A model generated the notes under the pieces. That model saw only the letters and a program-made list of their open reading frames with translations. It did no database searches and had not been told where the DNA came from. Both the position numbers and the translations under genes were made by a program. From NCBI GenBank assembly GCA_003242685.1, contig QGVD01000071.1:1-19486 (forward strand): DNA of 19,486 nucleotides, written 5' to 3'. Positions within the stretch are counted from its first letter, which is position 1. Each line of letters begins with the position of its first letter. Positions 6,715 through 13,488 of the stretch are shown one piece after another. Source of the DNA: Pseudomonadota bacterium. Its GTDB lineage: Bacteria > Pseudomonadota > Gammaproteobacteria > Steroidobacterales > Steroidobacteraceae.

Positions 6715-7851
6715 ATGATCGAGCCCGAAACGAAGTCTGCCAGCACGTTCCGGGGCGCGCATCAGGGGAATCGCGGAGGCGAACGTGACCCGGGCGTGCA
6801 GCCGCAGAACGTCCCCGAGCTGCTGGAGTTCCTCGGCGATCCGCGGAACCATCCCGACCGGCCGCGGCGGGTCGTCGTTCTCGAGACGCACTTCGCCTGG
6901 GTGTTTCTCACCGGACGCTTCGCCTGGAAGATGAAGAAGGCGATGCGCCAGGACCGCATGGACTATCGGACGCTCGCGGACCGCGAGCGCGGCTGCCGCG
7001 AGGAAGTCCGCCTGAATCGGCGGCTGGCGCCGTCGGTCTATCTCGGCGTCGTTGCGCTCTCGCGCGGCAGGAACGGCCGCATCGCCTGGGGACGGCGCGG
7101 GACGATCATCGAATGGGTGATCAGAATGCGCCAGCTTCCGGCCGAGCGGATGCTGGATCGCGTGCTCGCGTGCCGTGCGCTCCGCGACCAGGATCTGGAT
7201 GCGGTGGCCCGGATGCTCGCGCGTTTCTACCGGCGGCGCGCGGCACGCCTGCCGTTCCAGGGTCGTGATTATCTCAAGCGTCTTCGTGATCGAACCACTG
7301 AGAACGCGCGTGAGCTCCGTGCGCCGGATCTCGAGCTCGATCGCAGGCGAGTGGACGCGGTGATCGAGGCGCAGCGACGGGTCCTGCAACGTGCAGGCCC
7401 GCTGCTCGCCGCACGCGGCGCGCGCGTCGTGGAAGGGCACGGAGATCTGCGTCCCGAGCACGTGTCACTCGGGCCGCCGGCGTGCGCGATCGACTGTCTC
7501 GAGTTCGACAGGGATCTGCGCACCTTCGATCCCGCCGAGGAGCTCGCCTTTCTCGCGCTGGAATGCGCGCGGCTCGGTGCACCGGAAACCGGTGAAGCAC
7601 TGCTGCGGCGTTGCTGCGCGGCGCTCGACGATCCCGTGCATCCGGCCGTGCTGCGCTTCTACATGGGTCAGCGTGCGCTGGTGCGCGCGAAGATCGCCGC
7701 GTGGCACCTGCGTGATCCGCAGTTCACCGATCGGCGCACCTGGATCGCGCGGGCGCATTCATACCTCGACGACGCGCTGCGGGACTCGCTCGTCGCGCTG
7801 GAACTCGTCGGGCGGAATGTGCACACCGGGCGGATGCAGGCAAGGAAGTAG
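6715..7851 (+). CDS. Aminoglycoside-phosphotransferase-like kinase (COG2187-type N-terminal half)
   Basis: A 378-residue protein with a protein-kinase-like / aminoglycoside phosphotransferase fold. It opens with HFAWVFLTGRFAWKMKKA (nucleotide-binding lobe, likely catalytic Lys in WKMKKA) and EEVRLNRRLAPSVYLGVV. The catalytic loop is EGHGDLRPEHV (H242-G-D244), with the metal-binding segment CAIDCLEFDRDLRTFDPAEELAFL after it. This is the pattern of the COG2187 family, whose members usually carry a C-terminal P-loop AAA_33 kinase domain. Here no Walker A motif follows and the chain ends after about 378 residues. The substrate is unknown, and antibiotic resistance is not implied. The ATG at 6715 is preferred because an upstream extension would overlap the divergent stress gene; no ribosome binding site is obvious. 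The in-frame GTG at 6796 is a weaker alternative. Confidence 0.8.
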   Translation: MIEPETKSASTFRGAHQGNRGGERDPGVQPQNVPELLEFLGDPRNHPDRPRRVVVLETHFAWVFLTGRFAWKMKKAMRQDRMDYRTLADRERGCREEVRLNRRLAPSVYLGVVALSRGRNGRIAWGRRGTIIEWVIRMRQLPAERMLDRVLACRALRDQDLDAVARMLARFYRRRAARLPFQGRDYLKRLRDRTTENARELRAPDLELDRRRVDAVIEAQRRVLQRAGPLLAARGARVVEGHGDLRPEHVSLGPPACAIDCLEFDRDLRTFDPAEELAFLALECARLGAPETGEALLRRCCAALDDPVHPAVLRFYMGQRALVRAKIAAWHLRDPQFTDRRTWIARAHSYLDDALRDSLVALELVGRNVHTGRMQARK

Positions 7852-7876
7852 GGCGACGGCGCGAACGCCGTCGCCC
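7851..7876 (+). terminator. Hairpin terminator after the kinase-like gene
   Basis: A perfect 10-bp stem, GGGCGACGGC / GCCGTCGCCC, with loop GCGAAC, begins on the last base of the TAG stop. It is strong and well placed but lacks a T-tract, as is common in GC-rich genomes. Confidence 0.6.
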
Positions 7877-8092
7877 TCGAGCCGGCAGCTCATGGGGAGG
7901 GGCGCTGCCGGATACCGGACGCGTACCTGCTCGAACGCGATCTCCGTCGGCTTGCCTCGACGGAACGTGGGCCCGTTCGGCAGTGTGCGAGGAAATGATG
8001 CGCACGCGGAGCCCGCGGTGCCATCAGCGAATGTACGTACCGATATACGTACACTCGGCGGGGGAATCCGGCGAGCCGTCCGCCGTGGTTCG
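7877..8092. other. Inverted-repeat-rich interval between convergent genes, no gene seen
   Basis: This is the gap between the kinase-like gene and the convergent second CBS gene. Besides the terminator hairpin before it, there are two further dyads: CCGGCAGC (7882-7889) with GCTGCCGG (7904-7911), and CCGTCG (7944-7949) with CGACGG (7958-7963). A long AT-containing dyad near 8040 is listed separately. Short open frames across it show no recognisable protein. Confidence 0.5.
8028..8057. promoter_or_regulatory. Operator-like palindrome
   Basis: The arms are TGTACGTA (8032-8039) and TACGTACA (8046-8053), perfectly inverted around 6 bases. They extend outward to CGA/TCG with a single mismatched position (8031/8054). 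The size and symmetry resemble sites for dimeric helix-turn-helix repressors such as the TetR family. It is AT-rich against its surroundings. No gene start lies just downstream on either strand within the window, so its target is unclear. Confidence 0.45.
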
Positions 8093-8533
8093 TCAGCCGT
8101 CGTGCCGGCGGGGCTGCCGCTCGAGGACGCGCGCGAGGTTGCCGAGCTCGTACGCGAGCTGACCCACGAGATCGTCGAGTGAGATCATGCCGACGAGCTG
8201 TCCGTGGGCATCCATGACGGGCGCGCGCCGCACGCCCCGCTCCCGCATGCGCAGGATCGCGTCTTCGACGGAGTGATGCTCTTCGAGCACGAGCGGATCG
8301 CGCGTCATGACGTCGGCCGCGGAGAGCCGGTTGAAGTCGGCCGTGCGCGTGAGCTGCGCGCGCATGATGTCGCGATCGGTGACGATGCCCACGGCGACGG
8401 GCTGATCGATCGGCGCCTTGGTGATGACCACCGCGCCAACGCCTCGCCGGTGCATCAGCGCGGCGACATCCGACAGGGGAGTGCTCGCGGAGGCGCTGAC
8501 GAGATCGCGACTGCAGAGCTTTCCGACGTTCAT
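8093..8533 (-). CDS. CBS-domain pair protein (second of three)
   Basis: A 146-residue stand-alone Bateman module starting MNVGKLCSRDLVSASASTPL. CBS1 ends in VAVGIVTDRDIMRAQL. CBS2 starts AADVMTRDPLVLEEHHSVEDAILRMRERGVRRAPVM and ends in LVGMISLDDLVGQLAYELGNLARVL. The TDRD and SLDD motifs match those of its paralogues, indicating adenine-nucleotide or similar ligand binding. The ATG at 8533 has AGGAGG about 8 nt upstream, so the much longer in-frame extension upstream is rejected. It is transcribed divergently from the third CBS gene, with a 141-bp shared regulatory region. Its role is inferred as energy sensing; the partner is unknown. Confidence 0.9.
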   Translation of the reverse strand: MNVGKLCSRDLVSASASTPLSDVAALMHRRGVGAVVITKAPIDQPVAVGIVTDRDIMRAQLTRTADFNRLSAADVMTRDPLVLEEHHSVEDAILRMRERGVRRAPVMDAHGQLVGMISLDDLVGQLAYELGNLARVLERQPRRHDG

Positions 8534-8562
8534 TCGCGAGTCCTCCTCTCGGGGAATACCCA

Positions 8563-8591
8563 TTTCACCGCGTCGACCGCCGCTCCATAAT
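8563..8591 (+). promoter_or_regulatory. Candidate sigma-70 promoter for the CBS-archease-rtcB operon
   Basis: TTTCAC (8563-8568) and CATAAT (8586-8591) are separated by exactly 17 bp, upstream of the third CBS gene and within the divergent 141-bp region. Each hexamer differs from consensus, so this is a moderate candidate. It implies a leader of about 75 bases. Confidence 0.35.
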
Positions 8592-8674
8592 GCTCTTCGG
8601 CGGCACTGCGCGACGGCGCGGATCCGCCGGCTTGAGTGGGCACAGGTTACCGCAAGCGCCGGAAGGAGAGCCAC

Positions 8675-9121
8675 GTGCAGATCGGAGAGCTTTGCAGCCG
8701 TGAGGTGATCGTGGTGCGGCCGGAGGAGCCGCTGGCCGAAGCGGCGCGCGAGATGCTGCAGCAGCACGTCGGCGCCGTGGTGGTCGTTGAAACGAAGGAC
8801 GGCCGTACCCGGCCCGTCGGCATCCTGACGGATCGCGACGTGGTGTGCAGACAGATCGAACGGCAGGCGGATCTCTTTACGCTGACGGTCGCGGACGTGA
8901 TGACGCCGGATCCGCTCACCGTCGAGGAGAACGGTGGCGTGGCCGAGGCGATCGAGCGCATGAGCGCACGGAACGTCCGGCGGGCGCCCGTCGTGAACGC
9001 GGACGGCGAGCTGATCGGTATCGTCACTTTCGACGACCTCCTGCCGGTTCTTGCCGAGCAGCTTGGGGCGCTGGCGAAGCTGATCGGCACCCAGCCACAG
9101 TGCGAGCGTCGCAGGAGCTGA
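8675..9121 (+). CDS. CBS-domain pair protein (third of three)
   Basis: A 148-residue Bateman module with the same plan as its two paralogues: GELCSREVIVVRPEEPLAEAAREMLQQHVGAVVVV, then PVGILTDRDVVCRQIERQ. The second half has VADVMTPDPLTVEENGG, NVRRAPVVNADGELIGIVTFDDLL and a C-terminal helix LAEQLGALAKLIG. The GTG at 8675 is chosen as start because AAGGAGAG lies just upstream and the first residues then align with the MN(I/V)G start of the paralogues; an in-frame GTG at 8636 has no such site. It lies 47 bp before the archease gene on the same strand and probably opens the operon that includes rtcB. This raises the possibility that nucleotide sensing is linked to RNA repair. Confidence 0.9.
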   Translation: MQIGELCSREVIVVRPEEPLAEAAREMLQQHVGAVVVVETKDGRTRPVGILTDRDVVCRQIERQADLFTLTVADVMTPDPLTVEENGGVAEAIERMSARNVRRAPVVNADGELIGIVTFDDLLPVLAEQLGALAKLIGTQPQCERRRS

Positions 9122-9168
9122 GGCGGCGCGGCATCGCTGCGGCTGCCGCACCGGGCTGACCATCGGGC

Positions 9169-9585
9169 ATGAACGCGCGCTGGGAACACTTCTCCCACGA
9201 GGCCGACATGGGCGTGCGGGGCGTCGGTGCGACGCTCTCCGAAGCCTTCGAGCAGGCGGCGCTCGCGATGACGGGAGCCGTGACCGATCCGCAGTCCGTC
9301 GAGCCGCGCGAGGAAGTGGCGATCGAGTGCGAAGCGCCGGATCGCGAGCTGCTGCTCGTCGAGTGGCTCAACGCGCTCGTCTACGAAATGGCCGTGCGCA
9401 AGATGCTGTTCAGCCGCTTCGAAGTGCAGCTCGATGGCAACCGGCTGCACGGCCGCGCCTGGGGCGAGCGCGTCGAACCGGCGCGGCATCATCCGGCGGT
9501 CGAGGTCAAAGGTGCCACGTACACCGCGCTGCGTGTCGCAGAGGAAGGCGGTGAGTGGATCGCGCAGACCGTCGTCGACGTGTGA
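9169..9585 (+). CDS. Archease, RtcB activator
   Basis: A 138-residue protein of the archease family, which binds metal and speeds guanylylation and turnover of the RNA ligase RtcB. The start WEHFSHEADMGVRGVGATLSEAFEQAALAM corresponds to the family's N-terminal HTADxG metal-site segment (D13 in this copy). LLLVEWLNALVYEMAVRKMLFSRF is the central helix-strand region. The protein ends in IAQTVVDV, the conserved acidic C-terminus. Length is typical. The rtcB gene follows after 33 bp, an association known from archaea and bacteria that supports the function directly. The ATG at 9169 has no strong ribosome binding site; translation may depend on the upstream CBS gene. Confidence 0.93.
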   Translation: MNARWEHFSHEADMGVRGVGATLSEAFEQAALAMTGAVTDPQSVEPREEVAIECEAPDRELLLVEWLNALVYEMAVRKMLFSRFEVQLDGNRLHGRAWGERVEPARHHPAVEVKGATYTALRVAEEGGEWIAQTVVDV

Positions 9586-9618
9586 TGCGGTCGGTGCGAC
9601 AGCAAGGAGCACTGAGAG

Positions 9619-11049
9619 ATGGATCCCGGCCTTTTCAAGCGACGTTCCGAGTACGAATGGGAGATTCCCCCGCAGGGCGCCATGCGCGTGCCGGCGGTGA
9701 TCTTCGCGAGCGAGCAGCTCATCCGCGAGATGGATCAGAAGGTCTACGAGCAGGCCTCGAACGTCGCGACGCTGCCGGGCATCGTGCGGGCCGCGTACGC
9801 GATGCCCGACGCGCACTGGGGCTACGGATTTCCCATCGGCGGCGTCGCCGCGTTCGATCCCGATGAAGGCGGCGTGGTCTCGGCGGGAGGTGTCGGCTTC
9901 GACATCTCCTGCGGCGTGCGCTGTCTCCACACCGGCCTCAAGCGCGCGGATGTCGCTCCGGTCGCCGCGCTGCTCGCCGAGGCGCTCTTCAGCCGCGTTC
10001 CAGCAGGAGTCGGCAGCACCGGCACCATTCGGCTGGATCCGGGCGAGATGGATGCGATGCTGAGGGGCGGCGCCCAGTGGGCCGTCGAGCGCGGCTGGGG
10101 CGTTCCGGAGGATCTCGAGCGGATCGAGGAACGCGGCCGCATGTCCGGCGCGCGGCCCGAAGCCGTCTCACAGCAGGCGAAGAACCGGCAGCGCGACGAG
10201 ATGGGAACGCTCGGCAGCGGCAATCACTACCTCGAAGTGCAGGAAGTGACCCGCGTGTTCGACGAGAGCATTGCGCACGCCTTCGGGCTGCACCAGGGCG
10301 ACATCGTGGTGATGATCCACTGCGGCTCGCGCGGTCTCGGCCATCAGATCGGCACCGACTATCTCAAGCGCATGGTGGCCGAGGCGGCGCGCCACGGGAT
10401 CGTGCTGCCCGACCGTGAGCTCGCCTGCGCGCCGATCAACTCGGACGTCGGCCGCGAGTACCTCGGTGCGATGCGCGCCGCCATCAACTGCGCGCTCGCC
10501 AACCGGCAGATCATCACGCACCTGGTGCGAGGTGTCTTCGCCGACATCCTTCCGCATGCGCAACTGCCGCTGCTCTATGACGTCTCGCACAACACGTGCA
10601 AGCTCGAGCCGCATCGCGTGAACGGCGGCGTGAAACAGGTCTACGTGCACCGTAAGGGCGCGACGCGCGCCTTCGGTCCCGGGCATCCGGATCTTCCTGA
10701 AGCCTTTCGGGACGTCGGCCAGCCCGTGCTGATCGGCGGTTCGATGGGTACGGGTTCCTACGTGCTGGCGGGCACGGCTCGATCCGAGGAGCTCGCGTTC
10801 AGCTCCGCGTGCCACGGTGCTGGACGCGCGATGAGCCGCCATCAGGCGGCGCGCAAGTGGAAGGGCAGGCAGATCGTCGACGAGCTCGCGGCACGCGGCG
10901 TGCTCATTCGCAGTCCCTCGATGCGAGGTATCGCCGAAGAGGCGCCCGACGCGTACAAGGACGTCTCGGCCGTCGTCGACGCGGCGGATGCCGCCGGGCT
11001 CGCACGCAAGGTCGCACGCCTCGAGCCGCTCATCTGCATCAAGGGATGA
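9619..11049 (+). CDS. rtcB: RtcB 3'-phosphate RNA ligase (GTP-dependent)
   Basis: A 476-residue RNA ligase joining 2',3'-cyclic phosphate or 3'-phosphate ends to 5'-OH ends using GTP and Mn2+. Its numbering matches the archaeal long form closely. C98 in GGVGFDISCGVR, N202/H203 in GSGNHYLEV and H234 in IHCGSRGLGHQ correspond to C98, N202, H203 and H234 of the Pyrococcus enzyme. H324 in DVSHNTCK and the guanylylated histidine H399 in SACHGAGRAMSR follow with a five-residue shift. It is longer than E. coli RtcB (~408 residues) and of the archease-dependent type. AAGGAG lies 9 nt before the ATG. No tRNA-splicing substrate is expected here, so repair of stress- or toxin-cleaved RNA is the likely job. 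The next gene begins 13 bp after its stop. Confidence 0.97.
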   Translation: MDPGLFKRRSEYEWEIPPQGAMRVPAVIFASEQLIREMDQKVYEQASNVATLPGIVRAAYAMPDAHWGYGFPIGGVAAFDPDEGGVVSAGGVGFDISCGVRCLHTGLKRADVAPVAALLAEALFSRVPAGVGSTGTIRLDPGEMDAMLRGGAQWAVERGWGVPEDLERIEERGRMSGARPEAVSQQAKNRQRDEMGTLGSGNHYLEVQEVTRVFDESIAHAFGLHQGDIVVMIHCGSRGLGHQIGTDYLKRMVAEAARHGIVLPDRELACAPINSDVGREYLGAMRAAINCALANRQIITHLVRGVFADILPHAQLPLLYDVSHNTCKLEPHRVNGGVKQVYVHRKGATRAFGPGHPDLPEAFRDVGQPVLIGGSMGTGSYVLAGTARSEELAFSSACHGAGRAMSRHQAARKWKGRQIVDELAARGVLIRSPSMRGIAEEAPDAYKDVSAVVDAADAAGLARKVARLEPLICIKG

Positions 11050-11062
11050 GCCGCATCAGGGG

Positions 11063-12784
11063 ATGAGACGGATACCCGGGCGTCGCAGCCGAACGCCGAA
11101 GGCGTGCGCACCCCTGTGGGCGTGCATCGTCCTGCTCACGCTTACGGCGCAGTCGCACGCCTCCGAGGCGCTCCGTGCGCAGCTCGCCGCGCCGTCACAT
11201 CCCGATGTCCCTGCGGCACTCTGGTCCGAATGGACACCGATGCTCACGGCGCTCTATTCGAGCCGGAACTACGCGCCGCTCTGGACGCGCGACGGTGCGC
11301 CCACACCGGCGGCGATCGCGCTCGTGGGGCAGCTGGCGACGGCGCACTCGAGAGGCCTCGAGCCCGAAGACTACGGTGCGAGCCGGCTCACCGCACTTGC
11401 GCGGCCGGGAGGAGGCAGCGCGCCGGAGGCTGCCGATCGCGGCGTACGCTTCGACGTCGCGCTGAGTCTCTACGCTGCACGTTTCGTGAAGGAGCTGCAC
11501 GCCGGACGTGTCGATCCGCGCGCCATCGGATTCAGGATCGATACAGCGCGCCCGCCGCTCGACCCGGCCCTCGTCCTGCAGTCGCTCGCGATCGCACCGA
11601 CCGCGGAAGCGACCGTCGCGATTCTCGATTCCCTCGAGCCGCGCTGGCTGCGGTACTCGCTCCTCAAGGAGGCACTGGCGCGCTACCGGAAGCTCGCGGC
11701 CGACCCCGGGCTCACCGCACCACTGCCGCGTCTGCCGAAGCGGTCGCTTGCTGCCGGTGCGCGCTATGCCGGCGCACCGCAACTGCGGCGCCTGCTCATC
11801 GCGCTCGGCGATCTGCCGGAGTCGAGGAGCGTCTCCGCCGACGAAGAGCTCATCGACGAGGCGCTGAGCGCCGCCATCGCGAGATTCCAGGGACGTCATG
11901 GACTCAAGCGCGACGGCGTTCTGGGCGAGCGGACGTTCCGGGCGCTCTCGGTGCCACTCGCCGCTCGTGCGCGACAGATCGAGCTCGCGCTCGAGCGCTT
12001 CCGCTGGCTGCCGCCGAAGCTCGAGAACCCGCCCATCTTCGTGAACATTCCACAGTTCAAACTCTTCGCGTTTCATACGACCGAGGATCGCGAGGAGACG
12101 ATCCTTCCGATCGACGTGATCGTCGGCAGCGTATTTCCCCGCCACAACACGCCGGTGTTCGCGGCGGACATGGAATACGTGGTCTTCCGCCCGTTCTGGG
12201 ACGTGCCCACGAGCATCCTGCGCAACGAGCTGCTGCCGCAGATCAGAGCGCGTCCGGCTGCCATGGCGAACCAGGGGTACGAAGCCGTGCGCCGGGATGG
12301 ACGGGTGGAGCGTGAGTTCACTCCCGAGGTCATTCTGGCGCTCGAGAGCGGTGCGGCGCGCCTAAGGCAGCGCCCGGGACCGAGGAACGCGCTCGGCCGC
12401 ATCAAGTTCGTCTTCCCGAACGACTTCGCCGTGTACCTGCACGATACACCCGCCGTCTCGCTCTTCAACGAGCCGGTGCGTGCGTACAGTCACGGCTGCA
12501 TTCGCGTCGCCGACCCCGTGGCGCTTGCCGAGTACGTGCTGCGCGCGAATCCGGGATGGACGCGCGAGAAGATCCTCGAGGCCATGGAGCAGGGCGATTC
12601 ACGTCGCGTGAACCTGGCGCAACCCATTCGCGTCTTCATCGTCTACGCGACCGCGCTCGCGGCCGAGGACGGCAGCGTGCTCTTCTTCGAGGACATCTAC
12701 GGCCACGACGCGCGGCTCGAAGCCGCGCTGCGCGCGCGGACCGCTCAGCGGCCGGCAGCCGCGGGCGGAAGTCTCGACAGATAG
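11063..12784 (+). CDS. L,D-transpeptidase, YcbB/LdtD type
   Basis: A 573-residue periplasmic enzyme forming 3-3 (mDAP-mDAP) peptidoglycan crosslinks. A basic N-terminus and hydrophobic APLWACIVLLTLTAQSHAS form a signal peptide (~1-33). The scaffold domain (~45-250) has the family's YSSRNYAPLWTRDG and LAT(A)HSRGLEPEDY motifs. A peptidoglycan-binding helical insert (~258-300) includes IARFQGRHGLKRDGVLGERTFRAL. The YkuD catalytic domain (~322-530) has H460 and the SHGCIRV active-site motif (H477, C479). The ATG at 11063 is chosen because a signal peptide then follows and AGGGG lies just upstream. It starts 13 bp after rtcB, so cotranscription is likely; this points to envelope hardening under the same stress. 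The last 40 bases overlap the convergent cytochrome gene. Confidence 0.94.
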   Translation: MRRIPGRRSRTPKACAPLWACIVLLTLTAQSHASEALRAQLAAPSHPDVPAALWSEWTPMLTALYSSRNYAPLWTRDGAPTPAAIALVGQLATAHSRGLEPEDYGASRLTALARPGGGSAPEAADRGVRFDVALSLYAARFVKELHAGRVDPRAIGFRIDTARPPLDPALVLQSLAIAPTAEATVAILDSLEPRWLRYSLLKEALARYRKLAADPGLTAPLPRLPKRSLAAGARYAGAPQLRRLLIALGDLPESRSVSADEELIDEALSAAIARFQGRHGLKRDGVLGERTFRALSVPLAARARQIELALERFRWLPPKLENPPIFVNIPQFKLFAFHTTEDREETILPIDVIVGSVFPRHNTPVFAADMEYVVFRPFWDVPTSILRNELLPQIRARPAAMANQGYEAVRRDGRVEREFTPEVILALESGAARLRQRPGPRNALGRIKFVFPNDFAVYLHDTPAVSLFNEPVRAYSHGCIRVADPVALAEYVLRANPGWTREKILEAMEQGDSRRVNLAQPIRVFIVYATALAAEDGSVLFFEDIYGHDARLEAALRARTAQRPAAAGGSLDR

Positions 12785-13410
12785 TCCGCGATCGCCTCGA
12801 GCTCGTCCGGAGACAGGCCCGCCGTGAAATCGAGCACCGGCGGTTCCACGAGCCCCCGGTGGCCGGCCGAGAAATTGCGAAGCTGCAGGATCAGATAGGA
12901 ATAGTGCTGCCCCGCGAGCGCGGGGATGGGCTCCTCCGCGCTGCCTTCGGCACGTGCTCCGTGGCATTGTGCGCAGCCGCGCGTGTACGCACGTTCACCT
13001 GCCTCGAGGGCGCGGCCTGCGCCATGCTGCGGATTCCTGCCGGGCGGCTCGCCCGCGAGATACGCCGCCAGATCGCGCACGCCCTGGGGCTGCGCGAGAT
13101 CGCCGCGTTGCAGGGCGCGATGCATGTCGGGGGCGATCCGGCCGAGCTCCGCAATCGCCGCGAGCTGAGTCACGAGATAGAACTCGCGCTGGCCCGCCAG
13201 CGAGGGAACGGCCTTTGCGGCATCGCCCCATGCCTTCTCGCCATGGCAGTCCGAGCAGTGCTCGCGGTAGAGCGCCGCGCCACGCTCGGCGTCGGGCTCG
13301 AGCGCCATCGCATCGCGGATCAGAGCGGCGGCATGGGGATTGGTCTGCGCGGCTGCATGGACGCCGGTCAGTCCGAGGAGTGCTGCGAGCAACGTGAGGC
13401 GTGCGTTCAC
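12745..13410 (-). CDS. Periplasmic di-haem cytochrome c (c4-like)
   Basis: A 221-residue exported protein with a signal peptide (MNARLTLLAALLGLTGVHAAA) and two class I cytochrome c domains. The first haem motif is C52-S-D-C55-H and the second C146-A-Q-C149-H. Repeated elements PSLAGQREFYLVTQL and PALAGQHYSYLILQL show internal duplication as in cytochrome c4 and related electron carriers to terminal oxidases. M96 (APDMHRAL) is a plausible sixth ligand for haem 1. The second domain (~136-221) contains no methionine at all, so haem 2 must have another or no distal ligand. The GTG at 13410 is chosen because GGAGGA lies 7 nt upstream and the signal peptide starts there; an in-frame ATG at 13425 would overlap that site. 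No oxidase genes are nearby. Confidence 0.9.
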   Translation of the reverse strand: MNARLTLLAALLGLTGVHAAAQTNPHAAALIRDAMALEPDAERGAALYREHCSDCHGEKAWGDAAKAVPSLAGQREFYLVTQLAAIAELGRIAPDMHRALQRGDLAQPQGVRDLAAYLAGEPPGRNPQHGAGRALEAGERAYTRGCAQCHGARAEGSAEEPIPALAGQHYSYLILQLRNFSAGHRGLVEPPVLDFTAGLSPDELEAIADYLSRLPPAAAGR

Positions 13411-13488
13411 GTGGGTATCCTCCATCGGGGCCCGAAAGGGCAATGCTCCGCTGCCTCCGAAGTTCCACGGCGGCAGGCCGTACGTTCT

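Noticed and set aside
6715..7851. Aminoglycoside resistance gene
   Set aside because: The fold is phosphotransferase-like, but the motifs and context fit the COG2187 group rather than known resistance enzymes.
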